Position numbers and translations under genes: made by a program
Part shown: piece by piece, positions 42,446 through 54,354 of the stretch
Position numbering within the stretch: position 1 is the first letter of the stretch
Layout: the number at the start of each line of letters is the position of its first letter
Assembly (NCBI GenBank): GCA_037178625.1
Contig: CM074142.1
Location: 124,001-188,000, forward strand
Direction of reading: 5' to 3'
DNA length: 64,000 nt
Origin: Skeletonema tropicum
Taxonomy: Eukaryota > Bacillariophyta > Thalassiosirophyceae > Thalassiosirales > Thalassiosiraceae
The notes under the pieces: model-generated
What the model was told of the DNA's origin: nothing
Database searches by the model: none
Seen by the model: the letters and a program-made list of their open reading frames with translations, nothing else

Positions 42446-44436
42446 ATGAAGCTTCGTCTCGCCGCATGGCTCCTCTCTTCCACCGCATTCTCCCTCTCTT
42501 CCACCGTCAGCGCTGCTGGCGTCCGTGGCAAGGAGAAGCAACAACGCCGCGTTCTTCAAGGAGGTCAACCCGCTACATATCTCGTTCAGGACATCCAATA
42601 TGAACACGATGACTCCGGCCGTCGTCTCAACTTGTTTGACAATCTTCCTGAAAGATTAGATACGGTCGAGCTCGATGACGGTCTCATCTACACGGTCAAT
42701 GGCTTCGTCCCTTCCGGCTGGACAGTCTCCGGACAGGGTGTCTTCCTTCCTCCAAGCACGATCATTGATGATGAAACTGCCACGATTACTTTGCCCAACA
42801 ACGGCGGCGATCGTCTTCTCGAAGGCGATGCTCACGCCCCCAAGGTCGAGAGCACATTGACTGAAGATCAAGAACGTAACCTCTCCGAACTCCGTCGTCA
42901 GATGGCTGTCGTTACGGGCCAGAAATCTGTTCTTGCTGTCAAAGTTGTTGCATCCGACGGTCAATATGGAAGTACTGAAGCTTATTTGGAATGCAAAGTC
43001 TTTGGAACGAGCAATGGATCAACTTGCGGTGATACCTATCATCTTAAGAATGGATTCAGCGACTGCTCTTACGGAAAACTGCAATTCAACAAGGCCGCCT
43101 CTAGATCCGATAGTGCCATTGGCACTGTATCTGCTATCTCTAATGGGGTCGTCACTGTGACTTTACCTACTATCAGTACAAGTCAAGGCGATGGAACTAT
43201 GCGAAATGCTGTAACTTCTGCGCTCAACACTGCATTTGGATCGGCTACTTCATTGGCCGATCATCTCATGTACTGCTTGCCCCCCAATACTATGAACGGT
43301 GAGTGACAGGAGTTTTATTGATATAGAACATATCAAGTGCGTTATCCATTCTGTTTTGTGCGCATCATACTAACAAACATTCCATATCCATACCCCTCCT
43401 CGTCATTAATGTCATATTATCCGCTACAGGTATTGCATATGCTTACATCAACAGCTGGAACTCAGTCTACTCCAACAATTGGTGCAACAATGTTAGTGCT
43501 CAACTGCACGAGATTGGACACAATCTGAATCTAGCTCATTCCAATGAAGGTTCTACCACCTATGCTGATCAATCGGGCATGATGGGGTATTCGTACAACA
43601 ACGAATCAGCTCCTCGAATGTGTTTTAACGCAGCGAAAAACTATCAGCTTGGATGGTACAGCGACAAGATGACAGTAATTACTCCAGGTGCTGCCACGGA
43701 TTCCTGCTTCGACGGAGACCTCTACGGAACAGCATTGTACGAAAATGCTGCTGCACAAACTGTCGGCATCAAGGTCAATAACTCAGGCAGTTCGACGGAT
43801 GTTTACATCATGTTCAATGCCAAGACAGGTATCCAGTCTGGTACTGTAGAGGGAGGAAATCAAGTCATGGTCGTAACAACTGGCGCTGAGGGCACCGGCT
43901 ACTCAGAATCTACCTTGGTACAGAAGATTAGCACCACCACCACAGGCTACTCACTCCCTGGGTTCTCCAATACTATTCTTTACGTTGACTCCAAGGTTGA
44001 CGGTAGTCATGCCTCCATTCGTATTGAAACCGGTGGACAGGCATGTGTCGTGGCGCCAACACCCAACCCAACAACAGCTCCACCAACGAATCCTCCAACG
44101 TCGCAACCAACCGGTTCTCCTACTCTACCTCAACCAACTGGCACTCCCACAACAGCTCCTCCAACGAATCCACCAACGGCATCCCCCACTGTAAACTGTA
44201 GCGCTATCCAAGAAAAGAGTGTATGTAATAATGCCGGAACCTGTGTGTGGAGTGGGAATCCCAAAAATGGATCTTGCGTTAGTACAACTGGTGGCCCTCC
44301 CTCTCCTACTCCTCCCCCAAGTCCTCCTACTGGATGCCCTGTTTGCCCGCCTACGGGTCAGGAGTGTTGTTCGCCCGAGAACATTTGTATCGATAGTGGA
44401 AAGCCTTCTACCCGAGGATGCTTCCCAACCAATTGA
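42446..44436 (+). CDS. Secreted gametolysin-type (peptidase M11) zinc metalloprotease
   Basis: Exons 42446..43298 and 43430..44436 join in frame (phase 1; donor GTGAGT, acceptor CTACAG) to 619 aa. A classical signal peptide, about 23 residues, ends near TVSAAGV; the mature chain is therefore secreted or wall-associated. Residues ~25-150 look like a propeptide. The catalytic site HEIGHNLNLAH at 311-321 supplies the three zinc His and the Glu base, and SGMMGYS near 333 fits the metzincin Met-turn. After the catalytic domain comes a Pro/Thr-rich linker of PTxxPT repeats (about residues 490-545). Two Cys-rich segments follow (CSAIQEKSVCNNAGTCVW; CPVCPPTGQECC), which may anchor it in the cell wall. 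M11 proteases in green algae digest wall glycoproteins; a role in wall or extracellular-matrix remodelling is inferred. The reading frame appears complete. Confidence 0.88.
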
Positions 44437-47400
44437 GTTGGAGATGGCGATGCATTTATCTATGATGCACATCTCAAAGCGTTTGTTTTGATCAGAAACT
44501 GTAGGACATGTACATAATAATTTGAATTGTTTGCGACCCGCACAGAGTTCTTTCATTCTTGAACATACTGTACCTGTACGCGTACGATTACAACGATATG
44601 TTAGAACGAAATCAAGCTTCCGACTGACAATTAACACCTTCAAGACAAAGCTGAACCAAACGCAACCAAGAACACAAGGCATGATGCCCATCACTCCGTC
44701 CAGAATCTGCAGAACAAGAGTATAAAAGTTATTATTACGCTTGTACTCGGAGTATTTGCAACTATTTTTGCAACCGTGTAATCACATACATGGTCACATA
44801 GTAGTCACACATGTCAGATCACGTGAAAGATGCGATTTTTCTTTATGACAAAGACATAGACACAAGACATGCCTACCATGACATGCGCTTCATTTGCCCT
44901 TGGGTCGTCGTTCAGCCACCGCCATTGGCCATGAAATGGTATTGCATATTGTGAGCTTCCGTCAGAGCCGTCGATCGTCGTCATTAGCGTTATAGAATCA
45001 CTGAGAGCATCATTGAAAAAGAGGCACGCGTGTGCTTGCAGCATTATGTTTGTTTCTCACAGCAAATCAATCCAAACCGGAGGGAAGATCACATCTACGA
45101 CAACAGCAGCGGCAGTTTTCAACAATTGAGTGGACGTGAGATGTTGTTTGAAATGTTATCGTGGCTATCTCTGAGTGTGCTCAGACGAGTGGTCGTCAAT
45201 GATGTTGTCGTCTAAGAGGGTGATGTGCGTTGCGCTTATCCCTGACATCCTATCATATGGCAAAATGCTTTTCTATGATAAGTCGTACACACGTTCCGTC
45301 AATAATTAGTTGTTATTCAATGCTATGTTATTTGCAGTGTCTCGGAAAGATCTAATATATCCTATTACCCAATGCCATGAACATGTTTGCATTATGTGTG
45401 TTGAATTAGCTTTTCAAGTCAATTTTCATCTTGCTTCTGTTGCCAACTGACTCATCGATCAGTACGCTATACCCATGCAAGTAGTGAGTGCGCCATCATT
45501 GTACCCCGTACATAATCCTCTATTATACTCGTTTTTTATCACACCAAACGTGATATTTGTGTCGGCACACACAATATGTCAGCCGCTGATGTATGGTATG
45601 GACGATACGTCTCTCTACTAGATGATCGATATATCGTTCGACATCAGCCATAACATTCGATTCAGCTGCCTTATGGGAACGCCATACAATGTATTCTGCT
45701 ATCGCACGGTCGTATAGATGATGGTGTGTTGATCTAGCTGGGCTAGAGTGTACTTATGGTGATCGGCGCCTGCCGGAGCGATGGAAAAGAAGTGTGACCA
45801 ATGACCGCTCTGCGCTGTCACACTGCGTTTACTTTGGGTTGCAAAAGTTGCAAAAAGCATGCTCTTTTGCAAGGATTTTTGCAACTTCGGTTGCAAAATG
45901 ACCATAAAATACCACAATTAAGACCGACATACCACGCTCCTGACCGTGATATATTTTTATTGTATAATCACGCTACGAATTCCTCTGTAACTTTTGCTAC
46001 TTGGGTTGCAAATCCGGGTTAACATTATGGTATATATGTGAAATCTTGACCGCTCGGTGCTCCTCGGGTCACTAGTGTGCTATCATTTAGTACCGAGCGG
46101 TTGCGTCTGCCAAAATCGTTTGGGTTTGGACCCCTGCTGAGTTGTAAGTACGTTGTGTACGTGGGCTGGATCTCGAAGTAAAAGTACGGTATCGTAGGGG
46201 GATGGGGGGCAAAGCGCGTTCTTTATTTCCCTCAGTTTGCTCTATATTTTGAACAGATTCGGGAGTCGCCCCCGTTTGAGGAAGAATAGCCCCGGTGGGC
46301 ACAAATCTTTTGCTCTCTCCGAATTCTCAATTGATGATTGCACCATAAAATAATGGCTACGACGATGTGTTCATAATTAATATCAAAAGCTAAAGCAGGC
46401 GGTGGCGACGACAACAGGACAAGCAAGAGGCGGCAGCACCAAAGGTTAGTTCTTCCAATTTTATTATATTCACTTTGGCAAATCGATAAGAGGAAGAGGA
46501 AGAGACCAACATGATATCGTGATTTGTTTGGAAAAGTTAATGGCCGAATGGAAGGTCGCCCTCTACTTTGGTGGTTGTAGAGAGCTCGTCTGCCTCAAAG
46601 TCTTACATTCAGTGTAATATTGTGGTGTTCATGGTGTGTAAAGGAACTGTGCGAGCTGGCGTTCGTGTTATTCAACCCTCAGTGGTCTGTGTATTAATGG
46701 GCACGCCAGCCCCAGGATGTATCGACACGCCCCCCCATGAACATCATCCTTTGATCACGAGATAACGTCCCCCTTCAAACATTTTATGCATCATGTGATT
46801 CTCTTTTGACGGTGGTTGTGGTGGTCATATATATCATTGTGTCTATTATCAATGCCTCGTCATTATATCTAACCATCCATGATTCATTTTTTGTCCTTCC
46901 CATATTATATAGGCAGCCAAGACAAATCGATACCTCTCTTATCATATTATTATTGGTGATCGAAAGCTACAGTTTCAGCGGGGGAAGATGAAAATCGATT
47001 GGTAGCTTTTACACTTAACCAATGAGAATATCTTTAATGATCGTCTCAACTGGCACGAGGGATCCCACCTCCCCCTCCTCCTCCCTCCTCCCCCCGTGAG
47101 ATTGTGATCATCGGCATGATGAACATGAAGAGCAAATCCCAAGGATCCCTATTGTTTGGGACTTCTCCCACCTCTAGATTATATTATCGAGACGTTGTTA
47201 CTCCAACAATAGCCTGATCATGATGTGTATCTATATGGCAGCGTTGGGAGTGCTTACGATTCTTTTCGCCCTGGAGCGGATGTTGCGGATCAAGCTCCAA
47301 TTATTGTTGCTATTACCCTGCCGACCGGCCGAGTCCCTACTCGTATATACTTCTACTTATAAAATGACAGCATTTAATAACCAATGTAGTATATATCTTT

Positions 47401-47992
47401 ATTGATTCTTTCCTTCATCGTCTATGGGCAAGCAGCTCTGCGTCTCGTCCAAGGCACACAATTTTCCATGCACTCACTTTTACAGCACCGCAGTCTTCAG
47501 TTACAAGCATCATGAACAAGACTTCAATTTATTGCTTCTGGAATATTTTGAACCCACCCACGTTCACGACACGACTCCAAGTCGGGCCGTAGCACATCAC
47601 TTCCTCGATGCAACGTGGAGTAAGATCCAATGATAATAAACAGGGGCGCGCAGAATGTAGCGAGTGTGGTGGTGAGGTGGTGCCTGTGGCGGCGGGTTCA
47701 GCGCGGGCCCTCGGGGCCTGTCGAGCATCGACTCAGGTGTAGTATGCCATTGTTCTTTGGTTTTATTGTCTTTTTACAACGGAATCCGGCTATAAAGTTG
47801 CTCTGCAATGACGTGGTCTATAATTGTTAAAATCGTGCTGTGCACCATTTTACTAATTGGTTTATTATTCTGCAGTCATTCATCGTCTGATCTGTTTCCT
47901 GGTGTCGGTGTAGCTGTTTAGTTGCGTCTAGTTATCATAGTTGAGCAACTCTTCCAATGTCAGCTCACCCACGTGTTACTACCGCTTCATCA
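44437..47992. other. 3.6-kb intergenic region, no gene recognised
   Basis: Only short, featureless open frames occur. Visible structures are inverted repeats of the TTGCAAAAA type at 45845-45887, the pair ACCGCTCGGT/ACCGAGCGGT at 46049 and 46092, and a pyrimidine-rich run of C and T near 47068-47096. No rRNA or tRNA was recognised. Confidence 0.45.
45845..45887. repeat. Hairpin in a TTGCAAAA-rich cluster
   Basis: AAGTTGCAAAAA pairs perfectly with TTTTTGCAACTT across a 19-base loop that itself contains CTTTTGCAAGG. Further TTGCAA words flank it on both sides (45839-45898, 46008, 44756). Confidence 0.5.
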
Positions 47993-48355
47993 TTAGCTCT
48001 TATTTGGTCTATTCCACTTTGGTGTCGGCATGAGGTAGTTCACTTCCGTATATAGTATTGAGCCTGGTACCATTGTGTTCGTACTGTCGGTCACACTTTC
48101 CTCTATCAGCGCAGCGTAATTTGTTCTATGTTTCCCAATATCTTTTATGTAGCTTGTTATTTTGGATTCTAATGAGTCGTTCTCTTCTGATTGTGCACCT
48201 GCGATGAATCTGTCTACTGCTTGTTTCGCTCTCTCAATGCTTCCCTCGCTTAGTTGCAGCAGTCTAGTTGCAATACCATTTGCTCTGTCGTTGTTTTCCA
48301 GTTTTATGTGTTCACGTATAATCTTCACATCGTTCTGTGTCACTGTGTTTGACAT
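47993..48355 (-). CDS. Small unrecognised protein (120 aa)
   Basis: ATG at 48355 and stop at 47993. The sequence is charged and largely helical (VKIIREHIKLENNDRANGIATRLLQL; SIERAKQAVDRFI; SLESKITSYIKDIGKHR), with no signal peptide or membrane segment. Composition looks like a real soluble protein. It lies at the left edge of the 48-57.5 kb cluster, on the same strand as the 1251-aa gene, with a plus-strand frame between them. Function unknown; it may be complete or a single exon. Confidence 0.45.
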   Translation of the reverse strand: MSNTVTQNDVKIIREHIKLENNDRANGIATRLLQLSEGSIERAKQAVDRFIAGAQSEENDSLESKITSYIKDIGKHRTNYAALIEESVTDSTNTMVPGSILYTEVNYLMPTPKWNRPNKS

Positions 48356-48504
48356 TTTATTAGTCCACTATAGTAGTGCTAGTATCGATGTGTGTTATCT
48401 GCGCCATTAATGATTGGCATCAGTTGTTTCATTTGCTTGCTGGGTAACTGTCGCCAATTTCTCCCTATCACGAATTTCTTGCTTTCGTCGCCAAACTGTT
48501 ACAC

Positions 48505-49461
48505 ATGACTAATGATTTTATTCTATTACACATGTCTACTCAAGTACATTGCTTTGAGCTCTTCATCACTCTGATTCTTCATCTTTCAATGGTGTGTATT
48601 CGGTCGAGGGACGTTCGTTTATGTCGTGTTGCCGTGAATCGCCCTATACCAAGGTCTAATGTCTTGGCCTTGTTTGATAATTACAGTGCATCTTTTTGTG
48701 AGTTTCTTGGTTGTAGTAGTAGCTCTTGTATATCGGTGGACGTCTTGGACAAATCTATCGTCTCCCAGTTGTTCGGTTCAGATCAACGCTCTCTTGCATC
48801 TTTTCGGCGAGTCGGCGGAGTTTTGCTGCGTTCGACTTTGGCTAGTAAGTTTTTGAGCAAACGTGATGTTCTGTTCGATTTATCAATATGGCATTTTTGG
48901 GATGTGGTCGTCATGCAATCTGGGTGGTCTTTATTGGACATCTCAGAGCTCAACGCTTTTTTGAGCTGCTCCGACTTTATCTATTTGGGTTTAGTTCGTT
49001 TTCTTCCATCTCAGCTGTGCGCCGAACGGTGTGCTTCAGTCCATTCTACCTGCACCTCGCTGATGTGCACTATTCGCTGCGAAAGACTTTTCTCCGTTGA
49101 CGTTGCTTATGGTCTGTGCTCTGATATCAGCTTGTTGCTTTCACAGAAAGCATTTGAAATTATGTCTGACGCAGGGTCAGCAGACAAATTCATTAGCAGG
49201 GAGGTTGGCCAACTCAAATACCAATTAGTTCTTCTGGATCAAATGATTAAGTGCAAGCGTCCCATATCTCAGTTGTTTATGTTTTGCATGGAGATTAATG
49301 CTTTATTGTTGTTTAAGCGTACTCTGTTGCACTGTGATTTTGACGTGTTCAATTTCTCTCATATGTCTGACCTTCTTGCTGACGAAGTGTCCAGTGTCGT
49401 TCTCCTCAAGCTCTATTCTCTGAAGTTCGACCAGTTATCAGCTGATGTTGTTGTTTACTAG
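48505..49461 (+). CDS. Unrecognised Cys/Ser/Leu-rich ORF (318 aa)
   Basis: ATG at 48505, open for 318 codons. The composition is unusual (rich in Leu, Ser, Phe and Cys), with hydrophobic stretches near the N-terminus (LFITLILHLSM) but no clear transmembrane design. On the opposite strand the frames I checked are broken by stops, with only short runs of plausible protein, so this is the best frame here. It is still possible that it is the antisense of decayed minus-strand coding sequence. A palindromic repeat of the cluster type lies just after its stop (49482-49515). No family recognised. Confidence 0.35.
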   Translation: MTNDFILLHMSTQVHCFELFITLILHLSMVCIRSRDVRLCRVAVNRPIPRSNVLALFDNYSASFCEFLGCSSSSCISVDVLDKSIVSQLFGSDQRSLASFRRVGGVLLRSTLASKFLSKRDVLFDLSIWHFWDVVVMQSGWSLLDISELNAFLSCSDFIYLGLVRFLPSQLCAERCASVHSTCTSLMCTIRCERLFSVDVAYGLCSDISLLLSQKAFEIMSDAGSADKFISREVGQLKYQLVLLDQMIKCKRPISQLFMFCMEINALLLFKRTLLHCDFDVFNFSHMSDLLADEVSSVVLLKLYSLKFDQLSADVVVY

Positions 49462-49665
49462 TTTGATTCAAGTTGTACAAATTTGTATAATCGTGCATTG
49501 CACGCTTTTACAAATGCTGCGTTGTTCTACAGTTAAGTCGTCTCATAGTTATATATATATTGATTTACTTTAGCCTGGTGTTTGTCATTGGTCAAGCTCT
49601 CTTTTTCGGCGCTATTCGCTTTATTTCTCTTCTCGTTGTACTGCTCCCCATTTCCCCTATTGTTG

Positions 49666-52600
49666 TTAATTCTTTGGCACCATCCATTTGTACGCTGTGT
49701 TCTTGGTTGTGTATCTACTGCCGTCTTCTGTCGGTTCTCCGTAGATGTAAATAGTTTTGTACGGGTCGACATCTCCTTCAGTCACCTTGTACTCTTCAGT
49801 GACCAATTTCTCTCCTTTTCGCGTCACAAAAACGATCGACCTTTTCATATCTTGCTTAATCTGATCAATAGCTGTCCTCAAATCTTCGTCATCCAAGTCC
49901 TTCTCCCACTTCACCCATGTCTCATGCTCCGCTGAGTTCAATTTCCTTTTTAAGTTGATCTTGTTCTTGTCATTCTTCTCTCTCCATTTCACGTTTCGCC
50001 ACGCCGAGTAGATAACCTCAAAGAATCCAGTTTCATCATATGGCTTCCCCACATCAAATCCGTCAACTCCTTCGAATGTTGTTTCTAACGTGGCATGGAC
50101 ATCGTCTTCTGCAATCAGCTTATTAATTGCATGTTCCGAATTCACATAATCTTGGATGATAGGCAAAACGGCTCTTGTAATCTTTTCCTTCAATGATTGA
50201 GCCAATACACCACCTCCAACTTTCTCCACTGCTTCTGAGAGTCTAGATAACAATTCCTCCTTGTTTTCTAATCCGTCGCGTGTGTACTGTGTCGTATTAC
50301 CTGACCGTTGCGTCACGATCGTTTTGTCTGCACAAGAATCAGTACGTTGCTTCTTTGCATTGCTCTCCTCCGTATCAGTTGTTGCTCCCTTGTTGCCACT
50401 TCCTGGTTTCTCATTCTTCTTTTCGTTGCTGTCATCTTTCTTTCTTTTCTTTTTCTTGCTAGATGAGTCTTCCTGTGAAGGTTTCTTTTGAATTGTGTAC
50501 GTCTGGATGAGCTTCGATTGAATAGACGCACCTCCACTGAACAATTTTCCGAGATGTCTTAGCGTTGAAACGGATCCTGTTAGCTCAAATTCGTTTGGTG
50601 ACTCAATTCTCGAGACGGTTTGTGCACCATCAATCACTGCAACTTTCATCAACGGATTGGATTCTTTCACTGAGTTGGTCGTCGTTGTGAAACGCGAGTT
50701 TGCGTAGAAATAGGCTTTGAGCTTTACAGCGTCGTTGTCTGCTTCGTCCACTGCTCGCAATACATTCCAACAGAAGATATAGATAATGGCCTCAACTGGT
50801 GTCATATCGCCAGCCGCTGTTACGATTTTAAGCACATCTCTTCCCTTTGTCAGTTGTCTGGACTTTCTTCCACCTTTTCCGTCACTCGACTCATTTACAA
50901 CTCTGGCGGCTTCAACTACGTCTTTCGCCAGTTGTTGACTATCGACACTTGAGGTCTGCTCACTGTTGTTCCATTCGATCAAAAAGTTCCTGATAGGGTC
51001 ACCGACAAAATCCTTATTTTCAGAGCTTAATAGTTCCTCACTAACTCTTTTGCCCGCTCCGAGCAAAGCAATAAGACGCATGTACTCTTGTACTAGATGC
51101 ATTTGCACCATGTAGGTGAGTGCTCCTTTAGACACAGTTCGCTCTACACCGCCTTCTGATTCCGTCAATTTGCTCAGGACATCTGCTATTTCCTTTGATG
51201 CAACACTAATCAACGCGAAACATTTCGCTTGATTACAGAGAAGCGAAACTTGTTAGTCGAAATACAACGAGCAAAAATGTAGAAATGAGATGGTACAAGT
51301 CATTTCGATTTCGAGTCTTACCAATTCTCAAGTTCAACTCATTCGCACTCTCCTCAGTTTGTGCCATGATGCTGAAAGCGTCGAAAGTTTTCTCCAGTAA
51401 GTCGGATGAGTCGCACAGTTTGGCTGATTCGATTATGTACACAAGCGCCAACGAACTAGTAACCATGATCCCTTCAGATGTAGCGGAGAAAAGTGCAGGC
51501 GTGTCGTTGTAATGTCCATCATCATCCTTCTTTGGACCATCAACACTTGGGATTGCTGGTCTTGGCGCACAAATACCGCCTGCGATCATTGCTCCGATCT
51601 GCTTTACCGTCAGTACTTGCTTTCCGCCAGTTCCGCCAGCTCCCTGCATTGCTAGCATGAGTGGTAACATGATTCTCTTGTTGATTTCAATAATGTTCGC
51701 CTTGTTTCCTGCATATCCGAAATTTCTCAACGTCAAATTGACAGGCAGTTTGACTGTCTCATTTTGTCCTCTTCCAACTGCCAACTGTACTTCTTTTTGC
51801 AATTGCGCGTAGTTTTCAATTGGATTGGTGTAGTAATCAACGAACGGTGGTAGGCTGTTGCTTGGATCATCTTGAAACTCTTTCACATTTCTTTTCGCTC
51901 GCGCTTTAACACCTGCAATCTTTACTTCTTTGCTTTGATAGACCAACACACTGTCTCTACCAATGGCATTAGTAATATCTTCCGCACGGTCTCTCACCAC
52001 ACCATCATGCTTACAGACATTTCGGTACTTATTCGCTAACGTTGAATTGATCTTCTTCGAGCTCATTTCCACGCTTCTCTCATGTAGTAGCTTCTCTGAC
52101 AGTGCACTCGCTGTGAAAGTTTTGGTAGCGGTCTTCTTCGCCACAGTAATGTGTACATCTAAGAGGTGGCTCAAAATTGCTGTAGATCTTTCATCTTTGT
52201 CGGAACTGTTCAATCTAGCAAAAGCCTCTTCCATGACGTCCTCATTTCCATTCTCGTTCTCTTCCCTTCCTATGAATGATGTTGTTAGGAACGTCTCATC
52301 ACCTGGACTGCTTGGTTTGAACACTGAATCTCTCTCTACCTTGCATCGCAACAGCGCTGCCAATAATACTAACAGGCGGTGATTGCCTTCAACTGCTGTC
52401 ACGTAGAATCTCAATGCTGAAGTGAACGCAGTATGGAAATGTCCAAACCCCACGGCTCCATCTTCTTTTGCTAGTTGGACCTGTTCGTGTGTCTCATCCA
52501 TCCATCCATACTTTCTTGCAATGTTCAATAGCTTCTTTTGACCTTTCACAGTCGTAACGTTAGCAGTCAATGCATCTGTTACTTCGCTTCTTGCTGCTTT

Positions 52601-53720
52601 ATCAGCTTCATCATCGCTATTCAGTACCTCTACTAGTCGTTGCAGCACGTCCAAAGCCGTGAAAGGCAATCCATAAGCCACATCAGCCGCTCCACTGCTG
52701 GTTGCATTCAAAGACATTTTCATTGCATCGACTGGGATTGTCTTTTCCTTTCATGTACGAGGAGTAGCAACAATCAAGTGTGAGTTTTGAGTCCAGCAAT
52801 CGATCCATGAATCATTATTTATAAAATTGCACACTGATCGATTTTGCAAATTGTGCAGCTTCAATCAAACGTGACTTCAGCAATGGATCCATGTATCGAT
52901 ATTCACAAAATTGCACACTGAACGATTTTGTATGATACCAACTTACCTGTTCTTCTACATCACCGCTATTAGCCAATGGCTTTTTACTCAAGTGGAGATG
53001 CATTTGCGAGTCGTTAAGTGCATTGTAATTGCCCGATTTACCTCGTGATGCCAATGTCAGAAGCCCGTTGAGCTTGTTCTGATCTGGTACCGCTTGATTC
53101 ACATTCTCCGCTACTAATTTGCCTTTCTTGCTGACCCAAGCTAAACAAGCAAGGACGGTAGGACTCAATTTCACTGTCGAGCCGGGATTAGTTTCTGTGA
53201 TGTAGTTCTCAGCTCGATCTCCACCGGTGTTCACATCCATTGTCGTGTCGGTATGACTCAATTTCACTGTCGAGCTGGGATTAGTTGCCATGTTGTTGTC
53301 CTCAGCTCGATCTTCACCGGAGTTCTTCGTTGTCGGTACATCAATTGTCGTGTCTCTCTCAGGGGTGACCATATATTCAGTGGTTGTAACTCCGTCGATG
53401 GCATCTTGTGATGAGTTTGATGAATTCTTGCCCGGCGTGATGACCTCTTTGCGAGCAGTTGACTTCGTCGCATCGTTGGTGCTGTTTGCGTCCGTTGATT
53501 TGTTCGCATCGTTGGTGCTGTTTGCGTCCGTAGAGTCAGTGGTTGAATCAGTTCTATCCATACTTGCACAACGTGAGGTGATCATGCTGTTTTTGTTGCC
53601 GTCTTTTTGATGGATGTGTCTATGTACGTTACCAAGTGCTTTGTGGAGATGAGTTGCCTTTTTTGCTGCTTGGAGCTTATCGATCTTCAACTTCGCTTCT
53701 TTTGTTTTCCCCCCTTCCAT
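49666..53720 (-). CDS. Unrecognised 1251-aa protein, member of a dispersed family
   Basis: Exons 53720..52947, 52741..51322 and 51227..49666 join in frame to 1251 aa; introns are 205 and 94 bp. ATG 53720 is chosen as start; the frame is open a little upstream but without ATG. The second acceptor is CAAG at 51228; another AG about 27 bp downstream would also keep frame. Exon 1 has low-complexity Asp/Ser/Thr/Asn repeats (STNDAN-K-STDAN) and the conserved block KLVAENVNQAVPDQNK. Exon 2 holds ALRFYVTAVEGNHRLLVLLAAL and LRNFGYAGNKANIIEINKR. Exon 3 has a basic, probably nuclear-targeting run (SSKKKKRKKDD) and an acidic/aromatic C-terminus. No catalytic motif is recognised. The left-edge copy at 19-1208 shows that the family is dispersed. 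It diverges from the MBD-like gene at 54355. Confidence 0.72.
52742..52946 (-). repeat. Intron 1 with two repeat cores shared with the left-edge copy
   Basis: Cores begin near 52797 and 52880 (83 bp apart): CAAT[C/G]GATCCATG, then a palindrome of the type AAAATTGCACACTGATCGATTTT. They correspond to the three cores in the intron at 346-647. Confidence 0.7.
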
Positions 53721-54354
53721 CCCCACATAAATTCGCGTGATTATGGACAATTATGTACAATTTAGCCATCTTTCATTTGTTACCTTTGGGGTGCATCCCC
53801 GTCACCCACTTATTCCACAAGATATAATCCAAGTACGTGTGTATTTTATCCTACCATAGGAACTAGTAATCAGTTTTTTGAGGCCTACGTCAGCTTCTCC
53901 ATCTGTTGATCAGGTCAGTGCTAATGCGTCTTCCCAATTTTTTCCCTACTAAACGCCTTATATCTACACTGTTTCAATTGCCTTATCTGTAATTCGATAT
54001 TTGATACAAGTCTAGATTGACGCTGTCGATGGGAGCCGACGTGTTTACTTTTGAATATCTGCAGTACTTTCGCTACGTAGCTGTTCAGTACGTCATTACA
54101 TACGTGTTGTTGAACGAATCTTGACATAGTTGCTGTTGAAGTGTTGGAAAACTAGATCTTTTGTCGCCAATGTATCACACGAAGGAACTCCTTTACTATA
54201 TGACGTGGTTGCATATTGAAAGCATTGTTCCCTGTCGATTATTTTGCCGGTGCGTTCAACGCTGGTAATGTCAGTTGCGTCCGTTCGTTCATAAATTCAT
54301 AAATTTTGCTCTGCATCTTTTACATCATCATAGCTTATTCCGTTCGAATTTATA
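53721..54354. promoter_or_regulatory. Divergent promoter region between the 1251-aa and 987-aa genes
   Basis: This 634-bp non-coding interval separates the two start codons and must carry both promoters. No canonical box can be called by eye. Confidence 0.4.
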
